From Xylogone sp. PMI_703 (Eukaryota; Ascomycota; Leotiomycetes), in assembly GCA_021399445.1 (NCBI GenBank), contig JAJTUQ010000002.1, positions 6,262,001 to 6,326,000 on the forward strand: a stretch of 64,000 nucleotides of DNA. The letters run 5' to 3'. The translations under genes were made by a program, and so were the position numbers. Each line of letters begins with the position of its first letter. The stretch's first letter is position 1. Below are positions 24,616 through 37,112 of this stretch, piece by piece. A model generated the notes under the pieces. The model worked only from the letters and a program-made list of their open reading frames with translations. It searched no databases and was not told the origin of the DNA.

Positions 24616-25461
24616 CTAAAACACCAATGCAGCACCTTTGGTCTTCTTGTCACCACTGTTCGAAGAAACAAATGTTAGCGCTATCCTCAAGAATCTCTTT
24701 CCTATTCCTCTTCCTTTCTAATGGGGCAGAGATAGGTGTGATATAGGAAGTAGGAGGAAGACGTACCCTAACTCGAAGTGCTTGCATCGCTTTATCGCCA
24801 ATTGTGCCTTGGTCTTGCAGTTGGTGCACTCCAATCTTAACACAATCTTCTTTGTAGTCTTAGCCTTTTTGTGGAAAACGGGCTTGGTCTGACCACCGTA
24901 ACCGGATTGCTTTCGGTCATAACGACGCTTTCCCTGGGCGAACAGTGAGGCCTGAAAATAGTGTCAGTTGCTATCCAATATAGCCCAATTTCTGCTCCAA
25001 GAGCACGGATGAGCGGAATATAAGATATGTACCTTTCCAGCCTTGTACTGTGTGACCTTGTGTTGTGTGTGCTTTCGGCACTCCTTGCCTATAAGGAGTC
25101 TGCGTCAGTGCTCGAATCTGAAAATTGCCAACCGCCGCCCTTCTCTCGTATCTTCCAGAAAGTCGATCCAATTCGATCCTCTCAATTCGATCCCTCACTT
25201 TCTCTCGTTATACACGTCATCTCTCACTCCCATCCACCCCATCGATTCCACCGTCCCCAAAGATCAAACAGAAATAAAATCACCCCATACCTTTGCAGAA
25301 CGTGCGCCGAGTCTTAGGAACGTTGACCTAGAAAGAAAAATCCGTTAGCCAAAAACCTATACACCCAGCTTCAATCCATCCCTAAACTCGCAGCCACCCC
25401 GAGCAAAAGAGGCGCCAAATAACCACCAAGGTAGGAATCAAAACCGAAATCAACATACCAT
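24616..25461 (-). CDS. RPL42: 60S ribosomal protein eL42 (L44/L36a family)
   Basis: Five exons: 25461-25459 (ATG only), 25327-25291, 25088-25033, 24951-24767, 24655-24616. Together they give exactly 106 residues, the invariant length of the family. The sequence reads [17 protein letters not shown] and ends [13 protein letters not shown]. Four cysteines in two pairs (Cys12/Cys17 and the CTNC pair) form the zinc site. The protein sits at the ribosomal E site. Residue 56 is Pro ([11 protein letters not shown]); in several yeasts Gln at this position confers cycloheximide resistance, so this allele is of the sensitive type. The first intron begins directly after the ATG, leaving a three-base coding exon. 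Every junction has good GT and AG sites. No other start is possible, because valine follows the initiator. Confidence 0.97.
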
Positions 25462-26148
25462 CTTGACGGTATTATCTCTGCCTGCAACGTCGTCCAAGAA
25501 TGGGAAATTGGTCGAAATGTCGAATTGTCGTTGAATTTTCAAGAGAAGGCGGTTACTTTTCCCCCACACAGCACAAATCAGACGCGGATTGTGTGGGCGC
25601 TAGTCTTGTTGGGGTTTAGCTCACATGTGGTAGCCGAGTGTGTGTTCACGTGATTTGTGAGGTTTGGTTTTGCGGTCGAGGGTCGCTGCCCTCTCCTTGT
25701 AGTGGCCTTAGGCTATAAATTTGTGCAGAGATGTACATCGGTAATTGTGCATACTGTTTTATATGCTTCTGCATAATATGTCCATTTGGCTTAAAAGGGA
25801 GCGAAAGGGAAGATATTTGAGAGGACGTTTAGAAGTGAAATCTTTTAATAGGCGCATGGTGCGTGCACAATGTTAAGAGCTTGCTGTAGTGAAGGTCTAT
25901 CAAGATCTGGGACATGCTCACTACTGGGCAAGGCTCATTGTGAAAACGTAGAGGATACTCAGCAGAACATATAAATTCAGTGTTGTCTGATTGAACCACA
26001 TCATATTACTATTTAAGTTGCCCTTCATATATAAGCTATGGTTTGTAGGCGTTTCCACCTATAAAGCAAGCTGCAACCTCCAAAACGAAACGCAATCCAC
26101 ACGAGGCACCTCATGAATAAATCAAAAGCACCCTCCCTCATCTCATCA
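25462..26148. other. eL42 promoter and SLC35F 3' flank
   Basis: No gene. The part nearest 25462 contains a short C run (TTTTCCCCCACACAG on the plus strand) and is the likely promoter of the leftward eL42 gene. The right part is presumably the 3' region of the transporter gene ending at 26149. Confidence 0.45.
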
Positions 26149-27559
26149 TTATGCAACATCACCACTATCCCTAACCAATCCCTCTCTCCTTGCCTGCTTA
26201 ACAGCCCTCAACTTCGCGGTTCCCAATCCAGCCACGCCCTTCTCTTGGTTCTTTCCCAGCCATGGCTTGAAACTATCTCCTAGCATGCTACCAGCCAAGA
26301 AATAGGTGATGAGTCCCACGATGATCAGAACGAAGGCAATAGGGTACAGATAATAGATTGTCTGGCCGAAGACCCTGATGCCAATGATCACACCCCAGAA
26401 GTTTCCAGTCAGGAGCGAGATGTCGAAGAAAGCGGCTGAGGCCATACGCAGGATGAAGGGGGCGAGGGAGTAAAAGATAGCGAGGGCAATAGTATAGCCG
26501 ACAATGTAGCCACCGACTTGGCCATCCCACGTTGCGCCCTGAAAACTGGAACGGTCGAAGATGGCGGCTGTGATGCCGTTGATGATGATGCCGAACAAGC
26601 CCAGCATACCAAGGACCTCGTACATAGGCCTCTTGGATACGAACCATTCTTCAAAGACGTTGGAGAGACCGTAGAAGGTGGCGCCAACAAGACCAAACAG
26701 ATCACCTTTGACTTGAGTTGGTGGGTCGCCGCCGTTGGAACCGGTGATGTGGTCACTAGCTAGGAGGATGCCCATACCACCACAGCAAATGAGGATACCA
26801 GCTATTTGGGCTAGCTTGTAGCGCACACGAAGGAGGGTGAAAGATACGATGACAACGCAGACAATAGACCAGAAATTGAGCAGTTGAGCAGAGAGAATGT
26901 TCGTATCTGTGAGATTAGGTGTTAGAATCAGATATCAACAATCGAAAGATCGGGGAGAAAGCTCACATCGGTAGGCAAGGACGGTGAAGTAGTTGCCTTC
27001 GACATCCAAAAAGCTCAGAATTATATACTTCCAGCCATCAACCAATAAGAGGTTAAAATACTTCCTCCATCCATAGCGATAGATGGTGTAGGTAGTGTAG
27101 ATAAGCGTGAGGACGACATAGTTGAAGAGAGTCTGGAATGCAGGGATGGAAGTTCCTTTGATGACAAGGAGAGTGGAGAATGTATTGGTACCGGTGATGC
27201 AAAGAGCCAAAATCTGTCTGTACGAAAAGAGGTCAGCGGTCACATTCTCCGGTTTTAAGAAAGCATAAGCCCTCTCCCAATGTATGCCACCAGGGCTCTA
27301 AATAAGATAGAGGAGAAGGAAGCACATACCCAAGAACCAACACGATCCAGAAATCCCTGGTCAGGAAATAGGCATACCAAGCCTTCTTCTTATCCTCAAT
27401 GGTCTCGATGGCATGTTCCAGCGCTGAGTTATCCACCTCGCCGCTCCCATCCGTCTCCTCTCCAGTCACGGGCCTGACCTGCTGGTCAACAGTCTTGGGT
27501 GCCTCCACACCAGCATCCAGCTCAGCCACTCCCTCGTCCATATGCTTAGAAGAAGCCAT
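26149..27559 (-). CDS. SLC35F-type (DUF914) membrane transporter
   Basis: Three exons (27559-27330, 27217-26967, 26906-26149) give 412 residues. After a soluble acidic N-terminal region of about 65 residues there are about ten hydrophobic helices in the drug/metabolite-transporter fold. They start at FWIVLVLGQILALCITGTN and include LAQIAGILICCGGMGILLA, GDLFGLVGATFYGLSNVFEE and LLTGNFWGVIIGI. The motifs YRYGWRKYF, FLDVEGNYFTVLAYRYTN and SNVFEEWFV are characteristic of the SLC35F1/F2/F6-like group. The substrate in fungi is not established; membership is by fold and motif only. The C terminus is basic and cytosolic. The ATG at 27559 was chosen because the upstream extension begins at a non-ATG codon. 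Confidence 0.9.
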
Positions 27560-30036
27560 GTCGTGTAGTAGTAGGGGTTCAGTTAAATATGAAGAGGAAT
27601 CTCTTCGCTCCAATAATGATATAGATGTTGATGCAGATGCAGAAGTTGATAAACGCCGCGAACGCCGCTTCGATGCGTAGAATGATGGGGAAATTGTGAA
27701 GTAATCGTTTGATGCAACTGTAGTTTCCCTCTTCCTAGCCCAATATTCCCTTTTCCTTCCCTATCAACTAATGAAGGAGGATCTCACACGCAAAACACAG
27801 TGCAATATAAACCCGAAACCCTTCCCGAAGCCCAGATTACGCAAAATGGGGTATCTCAATATGCCAAGTCCAAATAAAATTCCCCAAGCTCTTTAAATGT
27901 AAAAATATAAATATGATTTTAAAAATTGTGGATTTGTTGATTGAGAATAGAAGACGGAACCAAAGGCAAGTCTTTCGTCAATCCCCGTCCAGAAGAACTC
28001 GTTGCGTTTGGGGGACTGACTTCTTCTCCCTTCAGCGAGCGCAAAGACTTGGAAGTCGCTCACTGGCTATGGTTATAGGTCGCGGCTCATTGACTTGCAC
28101 AGCTCAGGGCCGTGCAGTTGTGCTTGTGGTCTGATTTGAAGTTGTTGCTTCCCTCTTTGCGACAGCTTTTGCCACTGTCTGTAGTTGGGTGAAGAATCGA
28201 ACGTAGCTTTAAGCTTTGCGCTGAAGGATAGCTCGTATAATAGCTATCTATCTGGCAGAGCTCGTCCTCGGTGTATTGACAGACCGAATTCCAGCGATGA
28301 GGACAATAGACGGGCAGACATGGTAGCTCTTTATAGTCTCCCGTCACAATGGGACGAGGACCCAGGACGAGGGAGCAGCAGCTGGTGGCGGGGTGTGATC
28401 TCTTGGGAACTTTTTTCTGGGTGTCCACCAACAGCAGCGCGATGGGGGGGGACCAGGCCCGCTGGCTAGCCTCGGCGCAAGTTGCGGTTAGTGAGGTTAG
28501 TGAGGATTTAGTGGAGGTTTGTGGAGGGATCGCGGCCGGGCCAGGCCCATGCTTTAGGCGGTTTGGGCGTAGGGCAGAAGCGTCGCAGCAGCCAAAGACG
28601 GGGCGGTCCCGAGCGCAGGCTCTCTGTCGCTGCAGGCCATCAAAATTTTTATTCCCTGCAACTGCTTCTTTTTCTCTTCGCGTGCTTTTGCCCTCTTTTT
28701 TGACTGGATGTCGGACTCTCTAGCAGAATCTCTGCCTTCTCTTGCTGTACTACTTATTCTAGCCTCTCACTGATAGGTTGGCCGTCTAGTTGGCTGTCCC
28801 AACTCTCCCACTTTTACCTCAGTGCGGGATCCCCCAAGAGGCAGATCACTTGTTCCCGCCGCCGTGGCTCGGGAATCGGTGCACCACGAGACCTGCATTC
28901 TGCATTCTGCATCCAGCTGCGTCCTCTAGCACTGCTTTGGCAGCTCAAGGCGCGAGCTACGGGAACGGCAGTGTGCTGCTCTGCTCGCCATGATTGGTAC
29001 TGCCTTTGCTCATGCCTGTGAAAGCACAGAATCCAGCATGCAGGGAGGCTTAAGCCTTCTGGCTCGAAGTACGGCTCTGGAGCTGCTCTATGGTACTGTA
29101 GGTGCCACAGTTGGTGTGCTAAGCAACTGTGGCTAAGGTGCTGGCCTTCTTTTGCCTCCCGTGCTTGCCCATTCTCATCCACTGGGCGAGTGCCATGAAA
29201 AAGCAAAATGTACAAGGCTTTGGGCAATGTTGGGTTTGCTCTTGATGGAGATGGAGGATTGCATCAATATTCCAGCCGCTTGACAGCATAGTATTAGTCT
29301 ACATTTATGCCTCTAGGTATATGAGACAGAGAACAGAAGCCTTCGCCTTGGTGCTGATGCTGATGCTAATTGAGCTCGTCCGTTGTACCACAGTACGGCC
29401 AATGCCAAGGACGGAGCACTACCTTGGTGCGTGCTGTCCCACGTCCATCCCACAGCGTAGGCGGACTCCGTGATTGCAGTGCATCCCCAATCCAGCCATC
29501 CAGGTGTAGAAGATATATAGAGCCAATGAGCCGCTTGGTCTAGGTATTAATCGCACTTTCTGTTGCACCTCTTAGAAAGCTAAGAGAGCGCCATCTCCTC
29601 TAAGGGATCCCCAGAAACTAATCTTTGGTGCTCATTGCATCAGCCAGTGGAAGTGCACAATGCCCAACAGTATGTGTAGAATCATACAAGAAGGCTTTTG
29701 TTCCAAGATATTCTGTAGCTTTTAGTCTATCATCATAGATATGGACCTATGATGTTTCGTAATATACATTAAGTCTTTTATAGCAGTATCTAAGTAATCC
29801 GTCCGAAACATATCTCGTAGCATGCCACCCGTAGTCTATGTCTCTCTTAAAACACCATTGATCCCAACCAAGCCAAGCCCATTAAGTTATTCAAACCAAA
29901 ATTATTACCAATAGCATGAATACTCGTCCCAATATATCTATACAGGCTTCTCAATTCGTGCCCTCATGAGCATAGCCAGAGCTGCGCATGTAAACTGCCT
30001 TCCTTGCCATGCAAAAAGAAAGTAAGGTAACAGCTA
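27560..30036. other. 2.5 kb intergenic region
   Basis: Upstream of the transporter (left) and downstream of the membrane protein (right), both on the minus strand. ORFs seen here are short, antisense to each other and lack domains. GC-rich patches occur around 28350-28650 with a run of eight G near 28445. No mobile element or RNA gene was recognised. Confidence 0.5.
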
Positions 30037-32304
30037 TTATATCACCCTCGAAGGATATCTTGATTGTCCCTGAGAACCAAATGTAGGGCTCGCCAGCGGG
30101 GAGTGCATCTCCACTATCGAGCGTCCAATGTCTAGCTGCGATGGTGGAGAGTAGCGTTGCTGATTTTGAGGTCCGCTGCTGTCATCGTGGCTGCCATTCG
30201 AGCTGCGAAAAGAAGGCGGTGCTGGGGTTCCTTTACGATGTGGTAGAGGTAGATCTCGATCGTAGAGAAAATCCTGCTGCTGTTGTATATGCTGCGGCTG
30301 CAGTTGCTTTGGTATCCGGGCATCATACGGACGTTGCGGATTCGGTGACTGGAAATACAGCTTCTGTGGCTTCGGCCTCCAGAACTCGCCTGTTCCAGTG
30401 TCGTGCTCTGATTGTTCACCTTGACTCGGGGGATATTGTTCAAACGGATTCTCCTCTGCATCCAGTCCCCACGATTGCTCCACCTCGGTAGTCGACTCCC
30501 GATCCTGGTGTTTCGACTGCTGGCCTGTGACACTTGGATCTTGATCGTTTGTGATCCCCATAGTTGATAATCGGTAATATGCATCATAGAAATCGCCGAT
30601 GCTATTCTCACTTGCTTCGCTGGTACCTCTTTTATGCAGCCCGGTACCAAACGGGATAGCTGTACCGATTTCTAGATTCTTAGGCGTAGCAAGGTGAGAC
30701 CGAGGTAAGAGCTTTGGATTGTGATTAGAATCTATGGGCGTTATGGCCGTATCTTCTTCCACTGAGCTGGCTATGCTGAAATGGGACGCTCTGGCCTCCA
30801 TACCCGAGTGACTGCCATACGTAGCATCCTTCAGGTCCTTATAAAACTGACGCGGGCGTTCTAATATTTGGTCTTCCTGGGGGGTGCTCAGACTGCCCCC
30901 ATGTGGTTGACTTCTGTCAGAGACAGATCTACCTTCATCATCCAATGAGTCTAGGCCTGCATTTGCTCCTCTCACTGAACTCGACCGTCGGTGAGTATGA
31001 AATTGCTGCCGAGATTGTGAATCAAGGGATAGAGAATGTGAGCGAGAACGGGATCCCGATTCCCGCTTTGCATCAAAAGTGCCTTCGTTAGTACTATATC
31101 TGCTGGAGGCAGCAATGCTGAACCCTCGATCCTTGAACGGCTGTGACGATATATCCGGGGAAGGATCTGTTGGCTGCATGTCTGCACTGACAGAGGAAGC
31201 CTCTTGTCTTTCACTTAGGGTTGAATCTCTGAAACCAGAATGATCGCTGTCAAGCGACTTTTCTGACCGATCGTGGGTAACAGCCGGTTCAGGAGTCTCA
31301 TTGAAGCTGTTACTGGAATCTTTTCTGGAATGGCTCATTTCTCTCGAGGGTGCACCATACTGTTCCAATTCTGAAGCCTGAAGTTTAATCGAAGTCCGAG
31401 ACGACACAGTTGGAGGTAACGGAAACATCTCAGACTCTAAGCCACTTATATCTTCTTGAGCATCTCCCAAGTTCTGATGGCCTCCAGCTAACTTAGCGTC
31501 GGATGTTGCAATTGATGTCATTGCCCCCTCTGTCGGGCTCATAATACCACTGCTCTTATCCATAGTCGATGGTAAATTCGAACCAAGAGAGAATCGTCTT
31601 GATGGCAAAGCTGATGTCGGCGTCGTGGGTCGACTTGCTAATGGAGTTGTTGGTCGGCTGAAATGAACATCGAGTGGAGATACCCACGCCTTGGTAGCTG
31701 GTGTAGAAGGTCTATTGAAATGAATATCACGAGGGTCAACCCACCTCTTGCTCGCCATGGAATCCGGTGTTGTACTTCGCATGCTTGGAGGATATGGCAA
31801 ATGCGATGGGGATAGTCCAGCCGTGCTATTCATACTCGATATGCTGTTTCTCCTGAGTCCGTATGTCATTGGGTCAAAAGCTTGTAGGCGCTCTGGTGGT
31901 ACGATTCGTTTGGCCCTGATAGGCTCATTTACATGAGTGGTGCGAGTGTTATCTCCATCCTTGGATGGTTTCGACAAGTCGATCTGGGATGAATTTATGG
32001 AGGCTAGTATGGAGTGCTTCTGTGTCATACGCCGGCTGCCGTCCGATTCAATTTTAGCCTCCAAATCCTCAGTCGTGGTATGCTTAGAATTTCTGCATCA
32101 TCTTAGCTGTGAGCTTATATATCTTAAGAGATTCTTTTACCTTCTCCTTTTCACGCACACAGCTATTATGGTGACGACTACCACTAGTAGGGCTACCGCT
32201 CCTGCTATAATACTAGAGTCACCTTAGCAAACAAGTAATACATTATTATCTCAAACTTACGCAATAGAGGGCCCCAACCCTAATGAACCGATCAGGTTGG
32301 TCAT
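30037..32304 (-). CDS. Single-pass membrane protein with large Ser/Thr-rich cytoplasmic tail
   Basis: Three exons (32304-32261, 32212-32141, 32092-30037) give 723 residues. The first two tiny exons encode a 14-residue leader (MTNLIGSLGLGPSIA), one hydrophobic helix of about 20 residues (IIAGAVALLVVVVTIIAVCV) and the basic stop-transfer KRRR. All remaining residues (about 685) are hydrophilic, rich in Ser, Pro, Gln and Asp and probably disordered. A short element is duplicated near residues 140-170: WVDPRDIHFNRPSTP and WVSPLDVHFSRPTTP, followed by further RPTTP copies. Positive residues after the helix place the long tail in the cytosol. There is no kinase, protease or sensor domain and almost no ectodomain. 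I do not recognise the family. A membrane-anchored scaffold with phosphorylatable TP sites is an inference. Both introns have good splice sites and the phase is intact. Confidence 0.8.
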
Positions 32305-35300
32305 GATTTCTATCAAGACACACAGGGGATTGTTTTAGGTATGGTAGGATAAACCGAGATTAAGCTGGATGAGCCAACTATGAAATCTCGCTGCAAAGAC
32401 TAGAATGAAAACTAAAATCAAGATAGATCAAAAAGAAAGTCGAGGAAGTTGAAGACGGATTCTAGGTTGGCTTGGTGAAAGATGAGGATCCAGAAGGTCT
32501 GAGGAATGTGTATACTGGCAGTCCAGGATATCGATGCTTTCCGATTGAGCACCACGTTCTTCTCTCTCAATCAAAACCCTCCGTGAAAATGTAACAGCTT
32601 TGAGAACCGGGTTGATCGATTCCAAAACGATAGAGACTCCCGCTGTAGTGTCAGTTTCCAGAGCTCGGCACTATTATCTCGCTCTTCTATCCTCTACCAA
32701 GAACACTTTTCTAAACCCTCCTAGCACTGTGTGGCCCGTACTTATCGATAAAGAGAACGATAATCGATCCGAGGAATGAATGTCGACTTTTAGGATAACG
32801 TAAGAAAAAGACAGGACGTATCTCGAAAGATACAAAGTTTTAAAGAAAAGTACCAAAGGAAAGAATGAATGACGAGATCCAAAGGACCGTGGAGAAGACA
32901 GAAAGCAGGGAAAGAGAGGAAGGAATACTAAAGTATTGAACGAGGTGGGAGAGGGTGTGCCAAACCTGGTCTATATCCAGCGCAGCTTTAGGCATGGGTT
33001 TGGAGGCTCCCAAGCCACTGACTAAACGGAGATGCGTCTGCAAGTGCAGGCCCACGGCTGCAAGGAACAATGCCATCCTGGATTCCGAGTCGCGGAGAGG
33101 GCAGGACGAAAGTAAGCAGTGAGACTGACAATACGAGGAAGAGCGGACCATCCCTCCGCGGTGCAGTGCCCTACCGGTAGCTAACCATGCGGCCATGTGG
33201 CCCTGTGTGCAGTGAGCTTATGGGTGGTCCATCTGATGTGTGCAGCTTAGACACTCAGAAAAAGCAACCGAGGCCAACGAGCTGTGCGAACGTGGGTGTA
33301 TCCATCTGTACCATTCATTACTCCGTGTTCAGCCTGCCCCATGAGCGCCCCATGAGCGCCTTTAGGCTTTAGCCGCCTCAAGGCGTTGGACTATTGAGGG
33401 CGCGAACAGAATATGCATCACAATACTTAATGCAAATATCGTGTGGCCCCAGGCGCTAGAAGATCGAGTCTAACGTGCACTCTCGGCAATTGAAGATAAA
33501 CCCGGCGAGCGGCTTGGGAGCAAAATTTTAGAAAACAAGGTTTGAGGTGTCATTCTGGTTATCAAGGGCCAGGGAAGTTGGAAGCGCGATCGACGACAGC
33601 TCAGTCACACTGACTTCATCTGCAGTGACGTGAACCCGCATCATCCACCTGGCGCTGGAATGTACAGCAATAATGAAGAGAATCCGCCTTCGAACGCGTC
33701 GACGGGGCCAGAGAGAGTTCGGTGCATTCTTTCCCTCTGCCAGCCCTATCCAAATACGGAAAGGTTGCTGGTCCGCTTTCGGACAACTAAGATCTCTCAG
33801 CCAAAAGAAACTATCGAAAGTACCTATATGAGCAAAGCTGCACTGTGACTGCGGTCCTCCTACTGCTGCCCTTGCTGCTAATACTGCAAACTAGGGTGTC
33901 AATCAGAAGAAGAAAGCAAATTCAGTCTCACGTTTGACCTAATTACCGGAGGCGCACCTCGTACCAAGGTATCCTGGCCCTATCTTTCATTACACTTTCG
34001 TTCTTTCTTTCCTTCTGCCTGTTCTGTGCCTTCGGAGTTCTGTTGTTCCATGAATCCATGTCCTTAATGATGATCATAACCAGCTGATCGATCATCGTGG
34101 ACCGTGTCTCGAGATGAGACCTGTGGGAAGAGGTGCCGGACCAGTCTCGTAGGGCAAAAAACGTGACAGCGTTGCACTCGCGGAGTTCTTTATCCCTAGG
34201 CGTGCCCCTTTCAGGTACCAGCGCTTACTGATTGGCTCGCTTGACCTATCCATGCGAGCGGAAGATCCGTCCCAGGGATTAGTGTCTGTACGCCAATCTA
34301 GTAAGCATAACGAGGTCCCATTTCCGATCCTGTCAACTTTGCTTTTTGCACCACGATGCTCAATTGTTGATTGTTTGTTTATGATCTCTATCCAGTTTCG
34401 AGCCAATAAAAGTGTGATCCTTCAGGCTGTGTATGACTTGTAATATCTCGATCTAGCATCTATTATTCCTTTTCCTAAGGTTCTAATCATCTGCGGCGTG
34501 TGCAGCAACTTCTTTCGGTCTCCGAGCCCCGTTACCGTATTACCAGCCGCCACAAGCCACGAGGCAAACGTCAGCTGAGTATATTAATAAATTTTTTGAT
34601 GAGTATGATGATGTAGTTGCGGCTCATCATCCACTTTTTCTCTGTAGCATTGATGTGCCAGGTAGAATCGATGGAGTTTACCATGCGTCATATATGGTTA
34701 GAAATCGAGTCAACGAGGGTTTAACTGCTCTGTAAACTAGGAATATTAGTTTTATTCCACTTGCTGAGTGCATTTGTTTTACCATAATGTCTCTTGTTTT
34801 CTTGTGTTCTCATTTGTAGAGTTCAAGTTTCTTTTGTTGCCTAGTAGCATGTACTCTGTCCGGAGCACCACTGTGGATAGGACCCTGTTAGTTCCGATAA
34901 TGACTTGGTTGAAGATTATGCTCATATAAGACTATGTTTCTGTGCAACTCTTTCATTACATTCCCCGCATTTCATTCCTCTAAAGCTGCTGTTGGCCTAC
35001 ATATCTAACTCGCAGTTGCCATTGTTAGCGAGACTTCCCTCAGCTGCCTGTTGCTCTTCTTCCGGTTAGCGTCCCTTGGGATACAGGACCAGTACCTGCC
35101 TACGTAGAATCATGAGAGATATATAGTGATGTTAGCACGATTCTTGGAACAAAGGGTGTATGGCGTTGTGGTAGCCACCCCTCTCCCTGCTTGAGGCTCC
35201 AACCGTGGGGATTAAAGCACAAAAGAGAGGTCACTGGAGGAGTATACGACGGACTCCTCTTTTTTTTTCCATGAATGATATATTTACCACCTTTATTATA

Positions 35301-36149
35301 TTATTTTTATTTCAGTTGTTTCTTGATTTGATTGTTTAGCTGTTCTAAGCGTTCAGTCTAATAATAGTACTCTACAAGCTGGTCTCTCTTAAATTAGTGT
35401 ATACCCATTGACGAACTGTAATCTTATTTCGTTCCTTTACATTAATATCATTTGTGTTAACAATCAACTTTCCTCTCTAAACATGAGATCCAATTATATT
35501 CTTGGTTGAATCAACACTTTGTTGGTCATTGTCAATGGTTGGATTGACTATTTAAACTCATGCCTGTGTTCTGCCCCACGAAGCTCTTCCTGGGTATTAT
35601 TGCCCTCCGTATATTAGCCATTACTACCACTAATATTCTCCGTACCTTTCATCCATATTCTCAACAAAATGCAAACCATATATTTATATCGTATTGTTGA
35701 AATACGTATACTTGAAATGACTTTCAAGCAGATTGATTGAATCGGTCTTATTTCTAGGAGGCAGGGATGATATCATTACAATCCTCGATAGTTTATGTAT
35801 ACCTGAATTAGCAATGCGCAGCTCCACGACATTACCACTAGGTCCCCATCTATAATTCAATCACTCTAGATGATTGGTATATCCGATATAGTGATGAAAA
35901 TCATAGCATCTCACCTTCTGCTTGGACCCCACTTTGCCCACTCTTATCTGCTTATCAGGATTGATACCGTGAGCTTTCATCTTGGCCATGACTAATTTTA
36001 TCTCATTTTATGTTAACTGTAATCGTATATATATAGTCCAAATATATGGGATTTCATTGTTCATTCGCAAGTATCTCTTTCAAAAGTGGCATAAATCATA
36101 AATCGTAAACAGTGATCCTCCAGCCTGGGCAATTGTGCCTGTACCTACA
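32305..36149. other. 3.8 kb divergent intergenic region, AT-rich on the right
   Basis: Lies between a leftward and a rightward gene, so it must carry both promoters. No domain-bearing ORF is present. From about 34560 the DNA becomes AT-rich with many stops; this could be decayed repeat DNA, but no terminal repeats or protein remnants were identified. A two-copy 11-bp tandem is listed separately. Confidence 0.5.
33338..33359. repeat. Two-copy 11-bp tandem repeat
   Basis: CCCATGAGCGC occurs twice head to tail. It is short and could be a replication slip; no function is suggested. Confidence 0.7.
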
Positions 36150-36901
36150 ATGTCTTCACTAACCACTATTCCTGCACGTCATGGCATTGCCACTCACCTG
36201 AAAGCAGGACAAACTATCAAAGTAATCAATACACATGGAACGCAAGTCGTTGATACGTGGGCCTTCACACTCTCCCCCACAGATGCAATATCCACGCAAA
36301 TGAGCATGCAGCATACTCGTGCTTCTTTGAACAAGATCATCCCTAAAGTGGGAGATGGATTATATAACAACGAGCGAAAGAAGATGCTTACCTTGACGGA
36401 GGACACGACTGAGGGAATCCACGACACTATGATTGCGGCTTGTGATCAGTACCGATATGAGGAGTTAGGTGGCGAGCCTGGTCATAGGAACTGCTCTGAT
36501 AATTTAGGAGAAGCACTAAAAGCTATTGGTAGATTACCCTTCGAATCCTTGGTGGAATTTGATGTTTCCTAAATAGCTGGGTTGGGTTCTAAGATCTGAC
36601 CTCATGATCAGGCATCGAAGCACCGCAGTTCACCCCCTCACCATTGAATCTGTTTATGAATATCCCGGTGCATTCCGATTTTTTGACTGTCTCTTTTGAA
36701 CCACCAACTAGCAAACCCGGGCAATATGTCTCCCTAAAAGCAGAGATGGATTTAGTTATTGCATTTTCTGCATGTCCACAGGTAGACCATTGGCTACCCT
36801 TTGATATATGAAGGATAATATAGATAAAACTGACCATATTACAGGATATTCTCAAGATCAACTGTGGATCACCTACAGATGCACATTTTGAAATTTCGTA
36901 G
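36150..36901 (+). CDS. DUF1989 family protein (urea carboxylase-associated type)
   Basis: Three exons (36150-36528, 36612-36781, 36845-36901) give 201 residues. Recognisable family features are IPARHGIATHLKAGQTIKVINTHGTQVVDTWAF near the N terminus (residues 7-39), GDGLYNNERKKMLTLTEDT, HDTMIAACD, then GHRNCSDNLGEAL, and in exon 2 LNLFMNIPVHSD and PGQYVSLKAEMDLVIAFSACPQD. In bacteria DUF1989 proteins are encoded beside urea carboxylase and allantoate genes; fungal members are stand-alone and their reaction is not established. The conserved Cys-x-Asp-Asn in HRNCSDN and His residues may bind a metal, which is inference. No signal peptide, so probably cytosolic. It ends only 211 bp from the convergent EMC1 gene. 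Confidence 0.9.
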
Positions 36902-37112
36902 AGAGAAAAAACAACGAGTAGCTCCTAGTGATCCAGACAAAGTTTTCAAAGAACTGTGGAATCTGTGTGTGCAGTATAAGGTATGATGAGTCTCTGAGAG
37001 ATAAGTTATAAACAGAAGCTATCGTATATTGTTCATAGTTATGCATAAAAGCGAGGTAGAGGTTGCAGTTCAGACAAAATATATTCATTTTAACTTTTAC
37101 ATTAGTCATAAT

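Noticed and set aside
26288..26756. ORFs of 115-119 codons inside the SLC35F gene
   Set aside because: Frame shadows of the transporter, which has clear membrane helices and family motifs in its own frame.
34560..36120. AT-rich stretch considered as a retrotransposon LTR or fragment
   Set aside because: No terminal repeats, primer-binding site or protein remnants could be read, so it is only described as gene-free DNA.
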